Below, one piece after another: positions 42,528 to 51,365 of a DNA stretch of 64,000 nucleotides (position 1 is the first letter of the stretch; each line of letters opens with the position of its first letter). Position numbers and translations under genes: made by a program. The stretch is from Lentzea alba (GTDB lineage Bacteria; Actinomycetota; Actinomycetes; Mycobacteriales; Pseudonocardiaceae), in the NCBI RefSeq assembly GCF_011067745.1, contig NZ_JAAMPJ010000001.1, positions 606,829-670,828 on the forward strand, in the 5' to 3' direction. The notes under the pieces were generated by a model. It had not been told where the DNA came from and made no database searches. It worked only from the letters and a program-made list of their open reading frames with translations.

Positions 42528-44026
42528 GACGCCTCCTGCAGCACCAGCGGGACGAACCAGGTGATGCCCACACCCGCACCGGGGATCGAGTCCACCGCGC
42601 ACTCGCCGTGATGGCGCCGCGCCCGCGCCGCCATGTTCGCGAGTCCGCCCGCGTGATGGGGCGCGCCGCCGCGATCGTCAGCCAACGGCAAGCCTCTGCC
42701 GTCGTCGGAGACCGTGAGCTCCAGCCGGGTCATCGTGCGGTTCACGCTCACGGCGACAGCGACGTGCTTCGCCCTAGCGTGGCGCACGACGTTCGTGAGC
42801 GCCTCTCGAAGCGTGGCCAGCAGATCCGGCCTGAGCTGGTCCGGCACCACCGTGTCGAGCGGCCCTTCCAGCGACACGTCCGGCTCGAACCCCAGCAGCC
42901 GGGCGGACTCGTGCACAGCGTTGAGGATCTGCCCGCGCAGGCTCGTGCCCCCGGACGGCGGCTCCTGCAGGGAGAAGATGGTTCGGCGGATCTCGCGGAT
43001 CGTGTGGTCGACCTCCTCCACGAACCCGCTGATCCGGTCGGTGAGCGCGGGCCGGGCGCTCATCCCGGTCAGTCCCTGCAGCCCGAGCCCGAGCCCGAAC
43101 AGCCGCTGGATGACCAGGTCGTGCAGGTCCCGCGCGATGCGGTCGCGGTCCTCCAGCACCGCGATCCGCTCGGTGTCGCCCTGGGCCCTGGTGAATTCGA
43201 GCACGAGCGCGGCCTGCGCGGCGAAGGCCTCGATGAGCTCCGGGTCGTCGAAGCTCGGTTCGTCCTTGGGCCGTGCCACGATCAGCACGCCGATCGTCCG
43301 TTCCCCCACCGTCAACGGCACCACGGCGCACGGCCCCGGCACCATCGGCACGGTGCCCTCGTCGTGGCACTCGGCCTCGCCGGACTCGTAGACGCGGTAG
43401 CTGACCGTGCCGTCCTTCGGCACGCGCATGCCCTCGGCGTCGTAGGCGCCGCCGTCGGTCACCTCGATGACGAGGTCGCCGTTGTGGTCCGGGAGCACTA
43501 CTGCTGCGAAGTCCGCATCGGCCGTGCGTCTGGCCGTCTTCGCGACGAGGTAAAGCGCGTCACGGCCGTTCGTGCCGGTCAGGAGGTTGGTGGTCACCTC
43601 GGCGGCGGCGCGCAGCCAGACCTCACGCTTGCGCGTCTGCTCGTAGCGGTCGAGGTGCTCCAGTGCCGAACCCGCGGCGGTGGCCAGCGCGGTCAGGATG
43701 TCCCGGTCCTGGTCCGTGAACTGCGGCTTACCGGCCAGGAAGAGGTTGCCGAAGGTCTCGCCGTGGATCTTGACGGGTGCGCCGAGGAAGTCGGCTACTC
43801 CGATCGAGCGCGGGTCACCGGTCGTGATCTGGGCCCGGCCGTCGCTCTGGTCGAACTCGAGGAGCTCCTTGTGGCCGTTGATCACGGCCAGGGCACCGTA
43901 GGGGGCGTCGATCAGGTCGCAGGCGGATTCGACGACGTGACGCAGGAGTTCGGGGAGGGTCTCGTCTTCGGCGAACGACAGCACAACGTCCAGCACCCGC
44001 TGTTCTGTGCTCACGTTGCCGCCCAC
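42518..44026 (-). CDS. GAF-domain sensor histidine kinase (DevS-like)
   Basis: 502 residues, no membrane segment, so cytoplasmic. Two GAF domains (about residues 20-125 and 140-275), then HisKA_3 with phospho-acceptor H302 (RIARDLHDLVIQRLFG), and a HATPase (EALTNVVRHARAKHV, SDDGRGLP). It should phosphorylate D55 of the regulator encoded just downstream. GAF ligand unknown: DevS binds heme through a His in GAF-A, but this is not assignable here. The divergent region upstream has a TACT-GAG-AGTA element. Confidence 0.9.
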   Translation of the reverse strand: MGGNVSTEQRVLDVVLSFAEDETLPELLRHVVESACDLIDAPYGALAVINGHKELLEFDQSDGRAQITTGDPRSIGVADFLGAPVKIHGETFGNLFLAGKPQFTDQDRDILTALATAAGSALEHLDRYEQTRKREVWLRAAAEVTTNLLTGTNGRDALYLVAKTARRTADADFAAVVLPDHNGDLVIEVTDGGAYDAEGMRVPKDGTVSYRVYESGEAECHDEGTVPMVPGPCAVVPLTVGERTIGVLIVARPKDEPSFDDPELIEAFAAQAALVLEFTRAQGDTERIAVLEDRDRIARDLHDLVIQRLFGLGLGLQGLTGMSARPALTDRISGFVEEVDHTIREIRRTIFSLQEPPSGGTSLRGQILNAVHESARLLGFEPDVSLEGPLDTVVPDQLRPDLLATLREALTNVVRHARAKHVAVAVSVNRTMTRLELTVSDDGRGLPLADDRGGAPHHAGGLANMAARARRHHGECAVDSIPGAGVGITWFVPLVLQEASWR

Positions 44027-44180
44027 GGCTTCACCCTCGGGGGGGATAGAAGTGACACCGCACGAACGACTGAGGGTAACTCCCCAGAGTAGTCAAGGGG
44101 GAGACCATCACTGCAAACAGTGAAAACCAAAACTACTGAGAGTATGCGCGCCGCTGCACGCGGGGACCTTTCGTACTACG

Positions 44181-44211
44181 TGACGGTACGCGGGGGCCCC
44201 GCGTACCGTCA
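44181..44211. terminator. Terminator hairpin after the atoB-meaB operon
   Basis: TGACGGTACGCGGGG (44181-44195) and its exact reverse complement (44197-44211) around one base. It lies 12 bases after the stop of the minus-strand membrane-protein gene at 44223. Confidence 0.7.
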
Positions 44212-44222
44212 GGAGCCACTCG

Positions 44223-44831
44223 TTAGTGGAGGCCGACCGTGAAGCCCTCGTCGATCACGCCGCGGTAGATCTGCGGGGCGAACGTGCGGAAGGCGTGGTC
44301 GAGCGGTGCGATGAAGCTGGCCGAGTCGCCTAGGGGTAGGCGGTAGCCGTTCTGCACTCGGTGGAACTCCCACAGGGGTTCCATGGTCGGGTGTGCTGGG
44401 CGGAACTGATGGGGGTCGCGTGGGTGTAGATCGATGCGGACCAAAGTGCGTTTGACCAGGGCGTCCGCTAGCTGAACGGCGCGTTCCTGGGTGCGGGAGA
44501 GCGAGATGGCGCCGAGCTCCTGCCAGCCGACGGCCCACGGCATGCCCTGCGGGTCGTCCAGGCGGATGCCCTGCGGGTCGATGATCAGTTTGCGCGGGCG
44601 GGAGATGGTCTTCCACTTCACGACGGCCATCACGCCGATGCCGGTGAACGCGACGCCGATGACCGCCGCGATGCCGCCGCCGACCGGTTCGCCGTCCACG
44701 AACGCGGTCACGGCGCCGACCAGGGCGAGGATCCCCAGGATTCCCGCGACCGAGCCGCCGAGCAGCACCTTGCGGGTGTCGCTCTTGCCGAGGTCGATGA
44801 CAACAGGTGGAGGTGCTCCCCAAGCGGTCAT
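44223..44831 (-). CDS. Membrane protein with PH-like domain
   Basis: 202 residues. Two hydrophobic helices (about 23-43 and 49-70: GILGILALVGAVTAF and AAVIGVAFTGIGVMAVV), then a cytoplasmic domain (TISRPRKLIIDPQGIRLDDPQG, VGWQELGAISLSRTQERA) similar to bacterial PH-like membrane proteins. ATG overlaps the MeaB stop by 4 bases. No known link to MeaB function. Confidence 0.75.
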   Translation of the reverse strand: MTAWGAPPPVVIDLGKSDTRKVLLGGSVAGILGILALVGAVTAFVDGEPVGGGIAAVIGVAFTGIGVMAVVKWKTISRPRKLIIDPQGIRLDDPQGMPWAVGWQELGAISLSRTQERAVQLADALVKRTLVRIDLHPRDPHQFRPAHPTMEPLWEFHRVQNGYRLPLGDSASFIAPLDHAFRTFAPQIYRGVIDEGFTVGLH

Positions 44832-45778
44832 GGCCGCAGGTTACCGCTGATCAACTGCTCCGCCGCGGCGAACGGGTCCAGCTCACCCTCGACCACGCGC
44901 TTGGCCAGCTGGTCGACGGGGCCGAAGCGGGTGCGCACCCGTTCCACGGCGATCGCCTCGATCTCGGCACCGGCGCGACGCAGCCGCCGCTCTGCCAGTT
45001 CCCCGTGTTCAGCCATCCACGACCGGTGTTCGGCGATCGCCTCGACCACGCGGTCCAGGCCCTCCATCCGGGCGGCGACGGTTTTGACGACCGGCACCCG
45101 CCACGACGGGCCTTCGCGGTCGCGGCGGCCCAGGGAGATCATGTACTTGAGGTCGCGCGCGGTCTGGTCGGCGCCGTCGCGGTCGGCCTTGTTGACCACG
45201 AAGACGTCCGCGATCTCCAGGATGCCCGCCTTCGCGGCCTGGATGCCGTCGCCCATGCCCGGTGCGAGCAGCACCAGGGTGGTGTCGGCCAGCGCCACGA
45301 TCTCCACCTCGGACTGACCGACGCCGACCGTTTCCACGAGGATCACGTCGAAACCGGCTGCGTCGAGCACGCGCAACGCCTGAGGCGTGGCGGAGGACAG
45401 GCCGCCGAGGTGGCCGCGGGTGGCCATCGAGCGGATGAAGACGCCGGGATCGGTCGCGTGGTCGCCCATCCGCACGCGGTCGCCGAGCAGCGCGCCGCCG
45501 GAGAACGGGCTGGAGGGGTCGACCGCGATCACCGCGACCCGCTTGCCTTCGGCGCGGAAAGCACGCACCAGGGCGTTGGTGGAGGTCGACTTGCCGACAC
45601 CGGGTGCGCCGGTGAGTCCGATGACCTGAGCGTTGCCGGTGAACGGGGCGAGAGCCGCAGCTACCAGCGGCAGCTGCGCGCTCCCCTGCTCCACCAGGGA
45701 GATCAGCCTGGCGACCGCGCGCGGCTCGCCGTCACGCGCGCGGTCGACCAGTCCTGCTACGTCAACAGCAGTCGCCAC
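44828..45778 (-). CDS. meaB: MeaB-type GTPase, methylmalonyl-CoA mutase chaperone
   Basis: 316 residues from a GTG at 45778, 11 bases after the thiolase gene. Walker A GAPGVGKST (57-65), DPSSPFSGGALLGDRVRM, TVGVGQSEVEIV and VVNKADRDGA (NKxD) are characteristic of the ArgK/MeaB family. MeaB loads and protects the B12 cofactor of methylmalonyl-CoA or ethylmalonyl-CoA mutase. The mutase itself is outside the window. Context with thiolase, epimerase and Ccr fits an ethylmalonyl-CoA/methylmalonyl-CoA module. Confidence 0.92.
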   Translation of the reverse strand: MATAVDVAGLVDRARDGEPRAVARLISLVEQGSAQLPLVAAALAPFTGNAQVIGLTGAPGVGKSTSTNALVRAFRAEGKRVAVIAVDPSSPFSGGALLGDRVRMGDHATDPGVFIRSMATRGHLGGLSSATPQALRVLDAAGFDVILVETVGVGQSEVEIVALADTTLVLLAPGMGDGIQAAKAGILEIADVFVVNKADRDGADQTARDLKYMISLGRRDREGPSWRVPVVKTVAARMEGLDRVVEAIAEHRSWMAEHGELAERRLRRAGAEIEAIAVERVRTRFGPVDQLAKRVVEGELDPFAAAEQLISGNLRP

Positions 45779-45789
45779 AAACGAAGACC

Positions 45790-46992
45790 CTAGGCCTTCG
45801 CGGGCACGCGGATGATCAGAGCGTCGCCCTGACCGCCACCGCCGCACAGCGCCGCGGCACCCACGCCGCCGCCCCGCCGCTGCAGCTCGAGTGCGAGGTG
45901 CAGGGCGATGCGGGCGCCGGACATGCCGATCGGGTGGCCGAGCGCGATGGCGCCGCCGTTGACGTTGACCTTGTCCTCGGACACGCCGAGCTGTCGGGCC
46001 GACACGATGCCGACCGCCGCGAACGCCTCGTTGATCTCGACCAGGTCGAGGTCGGCGGGCTCGATGCCCTCCTTGGCGCAGGCGGCCTTGATCGCGTTGG
46101 ACGGCTGCTCGTGCAGCGAGGCGTCCGGACCGGCGACGACGCCGTGCGCGCCGATCTCCGCGATCCACTCCAGGCCCAGTTCCTCGGCCTTGGCCTTGCT
46201 CATCACGACCACGGCGGCCGCACCGTCGGAGATCTGCGACGCCGAACCCGCGGTGATGGTGCCGTCCGCGGCGAACGCCGGACGCAGCTTGCCGAGCGAG
46301 TCGGCCGTGGTGTCCGCGCGCACGCCCTCGTCCGTGCTGAAGAGGATCGGGTCGCCCTTGCGCTGCGGGATCGCGACCGGCGCGATCTCGGCCTCGAAGA
46401 CGCCGTTCTCGGCGGCCTTCGCGGCGAGCTGGTGCGAACGCGCGGAGAACGCGTCCTGCTCCTCACGCGTGACGTTGTAACGGGCGTTGTACTTCTCCGT
46501 GGAGACGCCCATCGCGACCTGGTCGAACGCGCAGAACAGACCGTCGTGCGCCATGTGGTCCTGCAACTGCACGTCGCCGTACTTGAAGCCGCTGCGCGAC
46601 TTCGGCAGCAGGTGCGGCGCCTGGGTCATCGACTCCTGGCCACCGGCCACCACGACGTCGAACTCACCCGCGCGGATGAGCTGGTCGGCCAGCGCGATCG
46701 CGTCGATGCCGGACAGGCACACCTTGTTGATGGTCAGCGCGGGAACGCTCATCGGAATGCCCGCGGCGACCGCGGCCTGGCGGGCGGGAATCTGACCCGC
46801 GCCGGCGGTGAGCACCTGACCCATGATCACGTACTGCACCTGCTCGGGAGCGACGCCCGCGCGTTCCAGTGCCGCCTTGATCGCGACGCCACCCAGCTGG
46901 GCGCCCGAGAAGTCCTTGAGCGATCCCAGCAGTCGGCCCATCGGGGTACGCGCCCCGGCGACGATCACGGAACCGGACACAACTGCCTCCAT
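45790..46992 (-). CDS. atoB: Acetyl-CoA C-acetyltransferase (thiolase)
   Basis: 400 residues. Catalytic Cys92 ([13 protein letters not shown]), the NEAFA motif, His in [16 protein letters not shown] and second Cys in [12 protein letters not shown]. Two acetyl-CoA condense to acetoacetyl-CoA, the first step of polyhydroxybutyrate and the ethylmalonyl-CoA pathway. It leads the operon with meaB and the membrane protein; a TACT-N4-GGTA palindrome lies about 40-57 bases upstream, between it and the divergent epimerase. Confidence 0.93.
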   Translation of the reverse strand: MEAVVSGSVIVAGARTPMGRLLGSLKDFSGAQLGGVAIKAALERAGVAPEQVQYVIMGQVLTAGAGQIPARQAAVAAGIPMSVPALTINKVCLSGIDAIALADQLIRAGEFDVVVAGGQESMTQAPHLLPKSRSGFKYGDVQLQDHMAHDGLFCAFDQVAMGVSTEKYNARYNVTREEQDAFSARSHQLAAKAAENGVFEAEIAPVAIPQRKGDPILFSTDEGVRADTTADSLGKLRPAFAADGTITAGSASQISDGAAAVVVMSKAKAEELGLEWIAEIGAHGVVAGPDASLHEQPSNAIKAACAKEGIEPADLDLVEINEAFAAVGIVSARQLGVSEDKVNVNGGAIALGHPIGMSGARIALHLALELQRRGGGVGAAALCGGGGQGDALIIRVPAKA

Positions 46993-47031
46993 TGGAAGAG
47001 CGAACGGTCGTTAACTAGGCACCATACCTGG

Positions 47032-47049
47032 GGCTACTGGGCGGTAATC
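47032..47049. promoter_or_regulatory. Candidate TetR operator between atoB and epimerase
   Basis: GGCTACTGGGCGGTAATC with core TACT-N4-GGTA (47035-47046), one base short of perfect symmetry. It lies between divergent atoB and methylmalonyl-CoA epimerase genes and resembles the palindrome upstream of ccr. Confidence 0.5.
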
Positions 47050-47105
47050 GTGTGAGACCCCGCACAGAGGCACCTGCACCGATCAGGTAGTTACCCTTCG
47101 CTCCC

Positions 47106-47555
47106 ATGAACGCAGACCTCGCTCGATTCGTGACCGCGATCGACCACGTGGGCATCGCCGTGCCCGATCTCGACGTCGCCATCGCGTTCTACCGCGACAA
47201 CTTCGGCCTTGAAGTCGCACACGTTGAGGTGAACGAGGAGCAGGGCGTGCGCGAGGCCATGCTGCACGCGCCCGGCGACCACGGTGGCACCGCGATCCAG
47301 CTGCTGGCTCCGCTGAACGAGGACTCGACGATCGCCAAGTTCATCGGCCGCTCCGGCCCCGGCCTGCAGCAGCTCGCCTACCGGGTGTCCGATGTGGACG
47401 TCGCGGCGGACGCGCTGCGGGCCAAGGGCCTGCGCCTGCTGTACGACAACGCCAAGCGCGGCACGTCAGACAGCCGCGTCAACTTCGTGCACCCCAAGGA
47501 CGCCGGCGGCGTGCTCATTGAGCTGGTCGAACCTGCGGCTGACCCAAAGCACTAG
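47106..47555 (+). CDS. mce: Methylmalonyl-CoA epimerase, metal-ligand variant
   Basis: 149 residues, two glyoxalase-fold halves. H14 (AIDHVGIAV), Q65 (AIQLLAPL) and E139 (VLIELVEP) match three metal ligands of methylmalonyl-CoA epimerase. The fourth, His in the HHIAF motif of most family members, is Gln here (PGLQQLAYRV, residues 88-89); similar QQ forms occur in other actinobacteria. It should interconvert (R)- and (S)-methylmalonyl-CoA and probably the ethyl analogue. Divergent from atoB; overlaps the TetR gene by 41 bases tail-to-tail. Confidence 0.88.
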   Translation: MNADLARFVTAIDHVGIAVPDLDVAIAFYRDNFGLEVAHVEVNEEQGVREAMLHAPGDHGGTAIQLLAPLNEDSTIAKFIGRSGPGLQQLAYRVSDVDVAADALRAKGLRLLYDNAKRGTSDSRVNFVHPKDAGGVLIELVEPAADPKH

Positions 47556-48084
47556 CGACGAACTTGAGCTCCCGGTCGATCGGGTCCTCCTCGTCGCTGT
47601 GCCGCGCCACCGAGTGCCGGTAGCTCACGGCCAGCGCGAGGAGGGCCGCGGCCGCCTCGACGTCCTTGATCGCCACCGCCGCGCCGCCCGCGGCGAGGAT
47701 GACCTGTTTGATCTGCGCCGCAACGTTGTCGTAGCGCGCCTGCATCGCGTCGCGGACCGCGGCATGCGTGTCCGCTTCGCGCCACAACAGGTGCGACAAC
47801 AACGGTGAGGCGTTCAAGCGCGCGTCAAGAGCCGCGACGAGCCTTCTCAGCGACTCCGCGATGTCTCCCACGACGACGACCCTGCGGTGGTCAACCGTGC
47901 TGTCCGGGAGCCGTGCCACCAGTGCGGCCAGCAGGTCCCGCTTGCGGTTGAAGTAGTAGTGCACCAGGCCTTTGGGCACGCCGGCGCGTTCGGCGATGCG
48001 CGAGGTCGGGGTGGCGTCGAAGCCGGAGTCGGCGAACAGCTCCTCGGCCGCGGCCAGGATGCGCTCCTTGGCCGAATCCTCCAC
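47515..48084 (-). CDS. TetR-family regulator near the acyl-CoA genes
   Basis: 189 residues from GTG 48084, with GGAGG 5 bases upstream; a GTG at 48096 is possible but lacks this. The helix-turn-helix is DATPTSRIAERAGVPKGLVHYYFNRKRDLL, with the ligand-binding domain following. It sits between mce and ccr; the palindrome family TACT-N4-RGTA around it makes it the best candidate for a regulator of the pathway, though this is inference. A hairpin separates it from the upstream SPW gene. Confidence 0.87.
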   Translation of the reverse strand: MEDSAKERILAAAEELFADSGFDATPTSRIAERAGVPKGLVHYYFNRKRDLLAALVARLPDSTVDHRRVVVVGDIAESLRRLVAALDARLNASPLLSHLLWREADTHAAVRDAMQARYDNVAAQIKQVILAAGGAAVAIKDVEAAAALLALAVSYRHSVARHSDEEDPIDRELKFVASALGQPQVRPAQ

Positions 48085-48108
48085 GCGTTCCTCCACGAAA
48101 CATGAGTG

Positions 48109-48138
48109 TGTGGGCCCAAGACTCCTCCTGGGCCCACA
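48109..48138. terminator. Hairpin between SPW and TetR genes
   Basis: TGTGGGCCCA (48109-48118) and its exact reverse complement TGGGCCCACA (48129-48138), 10-base loop. It is 13 bases after the SPW stop and can act as terminator or attenuator, so TetR may need its own promoter. Confidence 0.6.
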
Positions 48139-48151
48139 GGTTTCCGACTGA

Positions 48152-48538
48152 TCAGTGCGGTTGTGCCGCTGCCGAGTGTGCGGCGTTCGCGGCGGGCATC
48201 GCCAGCGCCCCCGCGGCCACGGTGAGCACACCACCGACCCAGGACGCCCACGAGGCGGCCATCATGTCGGTGTAGCCCATCACCCACGGCGAGATGAACA
48301 GCAGTGCTCCGAGCACCATCTGCACGTACTCCCCGTAGATCATCGCGGGCATGGCGAGGTCGACGAGTCCGTCGATCGCGATGAGCGCGCCGAGCACGAT
48401 CATCGTCCACATGGCCGCGTTCGAGGTGTCCACGACGAGCGGAGACAGCAGCACCAGCACGCCGATAGCCACCTCGGCCCAGTCCTGCCACCTGGTCCAC
48501 GCCTTGGTCATCTCCACCACCTCCTCCTTCTCGGACAC
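48152..48538 (-). CDS. SPW-repeat membrane protein
   Basis: 128 residues from GTG 48538 (AAGGAGG 9 bases upstream); ATG 48511 would give the usual MTKAWTRWQDW start. Four hydrophobic segments; the motif FISPWVMGY and its degenerate partner LLSPLVVDT are the two SPW repeats. Small actinobacterial membrane family of unknown function. Divergent from ccr. Confidence 0.85.
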   Translation of the reverse strand: MSEKEEVVEMTKAWTRWQDWAEVAIGVLVLLSPLVVDTSNAAMWTMIVLGALIAIDGLVDLAMPAMIYGEYVQMVLGALLFISPWVMGYTDMMAASWASWVGGVLTVAAGALAMPAANAAHSAAAQPH

Positions 48539-48612
48539 TTCGATCGTCCTCCTTGGTTGGCCGCCCGGTCAACTCTTCCGAGTGGAATCCCTCACAAGCG
48601 CGATTCTGAATC

Positions 48613-48630
48613 GGTTACTCCTGAGTAACC
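48613..48630. promoter_or_regulatory. Perfect palindrome upstream of ccr, candidate TetR operator
   Basis: GGTTACTCCTGAGTAACC: 8-bp arms around CT, core TACT-N4-AGTA. It lies in the 136-base gap between the SPW gene and ccr. Similar sites occur before the double dehydrogenase, the thiolase/epimerase pair and the aldehyde dehydrogenase. Confidence 0.65.
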
Positions 48631-48674
48631 TCCGGCAACCTGCGACTATCCCTCACTTGGGAAGGAATGCCGCC

Positions 48675-49988
48675 GTGCAGAAGATCCTTGACGCGATTCT
48701 GGCCGACGAGCTGGACGCGATCGGTTCCTTGGACGTTCCGGAGAGCTATCGGGGCGTGACCGTGCACGCGGACGAGGCCGACATGTTCTCAGGCCTTGAG
48801 ACGCGGGACAAAGACCCGCGCAAGTCGCTGCACGTCGACGAGGTCGCCACGCCGGAGCTCGGTCCGGGTGAGGCGCTCGTGGCCGTCATGGCGTCCGCGA
48901 TCAACTACAACACCGTGTGGACCTCGATCTTCGAGCCGGTGTCCACGTTCGGCTTCCTCAAGAAGCTGGGTGGCCGCCACAACCTGCCGTACCACGTCGT
49001 GGGCTCGGACCTGGCCGGCGTCGTCGTGCGCGTTGGCCCTGGCGTCACCGCGTGGAAGCCGGGCGACCGCGTCGTTGCGCACTGTCTGGACGTGCCGCTG
49101 GAGGCGCCGGACGGGCACAACGACACGATGCTCGACCCGCAGCAGCGGATCTGGGGTTTCGAGACGAACTTCGGTGGCCTCGCCGACCTCGCGCTGGTGA
49201 AGTCGAACCAGCTGATGCCGATGCCCAAGCACCTCACGTGGGAGGAGGCGGCGTCGCCGGGTCTGGTGAACTCCACCGCGTACCGGCAGCTGGTGTCCAC
49301 CAACGGTGCCAACATGAAGCAGGGCGACACGGTCCTGATCTGGGGAGCGTCCGGCGGACTCGGTTCGTACGCCACGCAGTTCGCACTGAACGGTGGCGCG
49401 ACGCCGATCTGCGTCGTCTCCTCGCCGGAGAAGGCGGAGATCGTTCGTTCCATGGGCGCCGAACTGATCATCGACCGCTCCGCGGAGGGCTACAAGTTCT
49501 GGAAGAACGAGCACGAGCAGGACCCGCGCGAGTGGAAGCGGTTCGGCGCGAAGATCCGCGAGCTGACCGGCGGTGAGGACCCGGACATCGTGTTCGAGCA
49601 CCCCGGCCGCGAGACGTTCGGCGCTTCGGTGTTCGTGGCGCGCAAGGGCGGCAAGATCGTGACGTGCGCGTCGACCTCCGGGTACATGCACCAGTACGAC
49701 AACCGCTACCTGTGGATGAACCTGAAGAGCATCATCTCCTCGCACTTCGCGAACTACCGCGAGGCGTGGGAGGCGAACCGGTTGATCGCAAAGGGAAAGA
49801 TCCACCCGACGGTGTCCAAGGTGTACTCAATGGACGAAACGGGCCAGGCTGCTTTCGACGTGCACCGCAACGCGCACCAGGGCAAGGTCGGCGTGCTGTG
49901 CCTTGCTCCCGAAGAGGGTCTGGGTGTTCTCGATCACGAACTGCGCGCGCAACACCTCACGGCCATCAACCGATTCCGGGGTGTGTGA
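48675..49988 (+). CDS. ccrA: Crotonyl-CoA carboxylase/reductase
   Basis: 437 residues from a GTG with GGAAGGA upstream. A zinc-independent MDR fold: HVDEVATPELGPGEALVAVMASAINYNTVWTSIFEP, GSDLAGVVVRVGPGVTAWKPGD, NADPH loop IWGASGGLGSYATQFA and FEHPGRETFGASVFVARKGG. These are signature blocks of Ccr, which reductively carboxylates crotonyl-CoA to ethylmalonyl-CoA. It gives C4-to-C5 flux in the ethylmalonyl-CoA pathway and supplies extender units for polyketides. The mutase and crotonase are not in the window. Confidence 0.94.
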   Translation: MQKILDAILADELDAIGSLDVPESYRGVTVHADEADMFSGLETRDKDPRKSLHVDEVATPELGPGEALVAVMASAINYNTVWTSIFEPVSTFGFLKKLGGRHNLPYHVVGSDLAGVVVRVGPGVTAWKPGDRVVAHCLDVPLEAPDGHNDTMLDPQQRIWGFETNFGGLADLALVKSNQLMPMPKHLTWEEAASPGLVNSTAYRQLVSTNGANMKQGDTVLIWGASGGLGSYATQFALNGGATPICVVSSPEKAEIVRSMGAELIIDRSAEGYKFWKNEHEQDPREWKRFGAKIRELTGGEDPDIVFEHPGRETFGASVFVARKGGKIVTCASTSGYMHQYDNRYLWMNLKSIISSHFANYREAWEANRLIAKGKIHPTVSKVYSMDETGQAAFDVHRNAHQGKVGVLCLAPEEGLGVLDHELRAQHLTAINRFRGV

Positions 49989-50024
49989 CCTTCCGGGGTT
50001 ACCCGAACGGGTAGCGTGAGGGGC

Positions 50025-51275
50025 ATGGGCCCCCTCGCCGACGACCGTGACCTCGTCCCTCTGGGATCCGGCTTCGACATCGTCAAGCGCGGGTACGACC
50101 GCGCTCAGGTCGAGGATCATCTCGAACGCCTCGACTCGGACCTGCGGCTGCTCGCCGCGGACCGCGATGCCGCCGTGTCCCAGACGTCCGATCTGGCGCG
50201 CCAGCTGGAAGCCGCTCGCTCGGAGATGACCGAGCTGCGCAACCAGGTCGAGCGCCTGTCACTGCCGCCGACGACGCTGGAGGGGCTCTCCGAGCGCCTC
50301 CAGCGCATGCTGCGGCTGGCCCAGGACGAGGCGAACGAGATCAAAGCCCGCGCCGAGGCGGAAGGCGGGCACATCCGCGCCAAGGCGGAAGCCGACGCGA
50401 CCGTGCTCCGCCAGCGCTACGAAAAGCTGATCGCCGAACTGGACGAGCGCCGTGCCGCCATGGAGGCCGAGCACAAGGGCGTCCTGGAAACGGCCCGCAA
50501 CGAGGCCGAGAAGATCGTCTCCGAGGCGGAGTCCGCCGCCCGCAAGATCGCCGACGAGTCCGAGCAGCGCCGCGTGACCGTCGAAGAGGACTTCGAGATC
50601 GCGATGGCCGCCCGTCGTTCCGAGGCCATGGCCACCCTCGCCACCCAGGAGGCGACCTCCAAGGCCGAGGCCGAACGCAGGGTGCGCGAAGCCGCCGAGG
50701 AAGCCGCCCGCGTCCGCGCCGCGATCGCTACCGAGCAGTCCACCTCGAAGGCCGACGCCGAACGCCGCATCCGCGAGGCCACCGAAGAGGCCAACCGCCG
50801 CCGCCACGACTCGATCACCGAAGCCACCGCCCGCATCCAGGAAGCCACGGAAGAGTCGAACCGCCGCGTCCGCGAGGCCACCGAGGAAGCCAACCGCCGC
50901 ACCACCGCCGCCACGCAACGCGTCGACCAGCTCCGCAACCTCCGCAACCGCCTCTCGCACCAGCTGCACAACGTGCGGACGGCGCTGCAGGAGGTCGTGC
51001 CGCTGCTCGACCCGGTGGAGGCGGAGAAGGAGTCGGCCGTGGGGCCGGCGGAGGACGCCTCGCAGGTTCCGGCTCAGCCCGTGCCCCAGGGGTCACAGGG
51101 GCAGGCTCAGGCGGCCCAGGCTTCCGCGCCACAGGCTCCCGCCGCTCCGGCACAGTCCGGGGCTCCGGCTCCCGCCCAGGCCACGCCTGCCGCGCCGAAC
51201 AAGCCCGCGCAGGGGCAGCAGGTCGACGGGCCGACCGCACAGCTGACGCGTCCGAAGCCGGTCAAGAAGTACTGA
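50025..51275 (+). CDS. DivIVA-like coiled-coil cell-division/growth protein
   Basis: 416 residues from ATG 50025 (GTGAGGGGC just before); GTG 50016 is an alternative. The N-terminal GFDIVKRGYDRAQVEDHLERLDSDL matches the DivIVA membrane-targeting domain. Residues 45-320 are an uninterrupted coiled coil, with degenerate short repeats (ATEESNRRVREATEEANRR). A flexible Ala/Gln/Pro-rich tail of about 90 residues ends in KPVKKY. Similar proteins (DivIVA, FilP, Scy-like) organise polar growth and the cytoskeleton in actinomycetes. Confidence 0.85.
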   Translation: MGPLADDRDLVPLGSGFDIVKRGYDRAQVEDHLERLDSDLRLLAADRDAAVSQTSDLARQLEAARSEMTELRNQVERLSLPPTTLEGLSERLQRMLRLAQDEANEIKARAEAEGGHIRAKAEADATVLRQRYEKLIAELDERRAAMEAEHKGVLETARNEAEKIVSEAESAARKIADESEQRRVTVEEDFEIAMAARRSEAMATLATQEATSKAEAERRVREAAEEAARVRAAIATEQSTSKADAERRIREATEEANRRRHDSITEATARIQEATEESNRRVREATEEANRRTTAATQRVDQLRNLRNRLSHQLHNVRTALQEVVPLLDPVEAEKESAVGPAEDASQVPAQPVPQGSQGQAQAAQASAPQAPAAPAQSGAPAPAQATPAAPNKPAQGQQVDGPTAQLTRPKPVKKY

Positions 51276-51290
51276 CCTCGCAAGCTCACG

Positions 51291-51319
51291 CAGGGGTCCC
51301 CCGCCCAGGGGGACCCCTG
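51291..51319. terminator. Rho-independent terminator after the DivIVA-like gene
   Basis: CAGGGGTCCCCC (51291-51302), loop GCCCA, and GGGGGACCCCTG (51308-51319), followed by an AT-rich tract (ATTTCAATTAT). Confidence 0.8.
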
Positions 51320-51365
51320 ATTTCAATTATCCCAGGCGACCCTGACAATTTCGGGTCCGTGCAGG

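Noticed and set aside
44132..44150. TACT-GAG-AGTA element before the sensor kinase as a fifth TetR site
   Set aside because: The spacer is 3 bases rather than 4 and the flanks do not match; could be a different operator.
47720..47731. GCAACGTTGTCG in the TetR gene as another LacI operator
   Set aside because: Only one half matches the GACAACGTTGTC palindrome and it lies in unrelated coding sequence.
48589..48674. An upstream start for ccr using the in-frame codons before 48675
   Set aside because: The longer frame runs through the operator palindrome and lacks family similarity; GTG 48675 has a good ribosome site.
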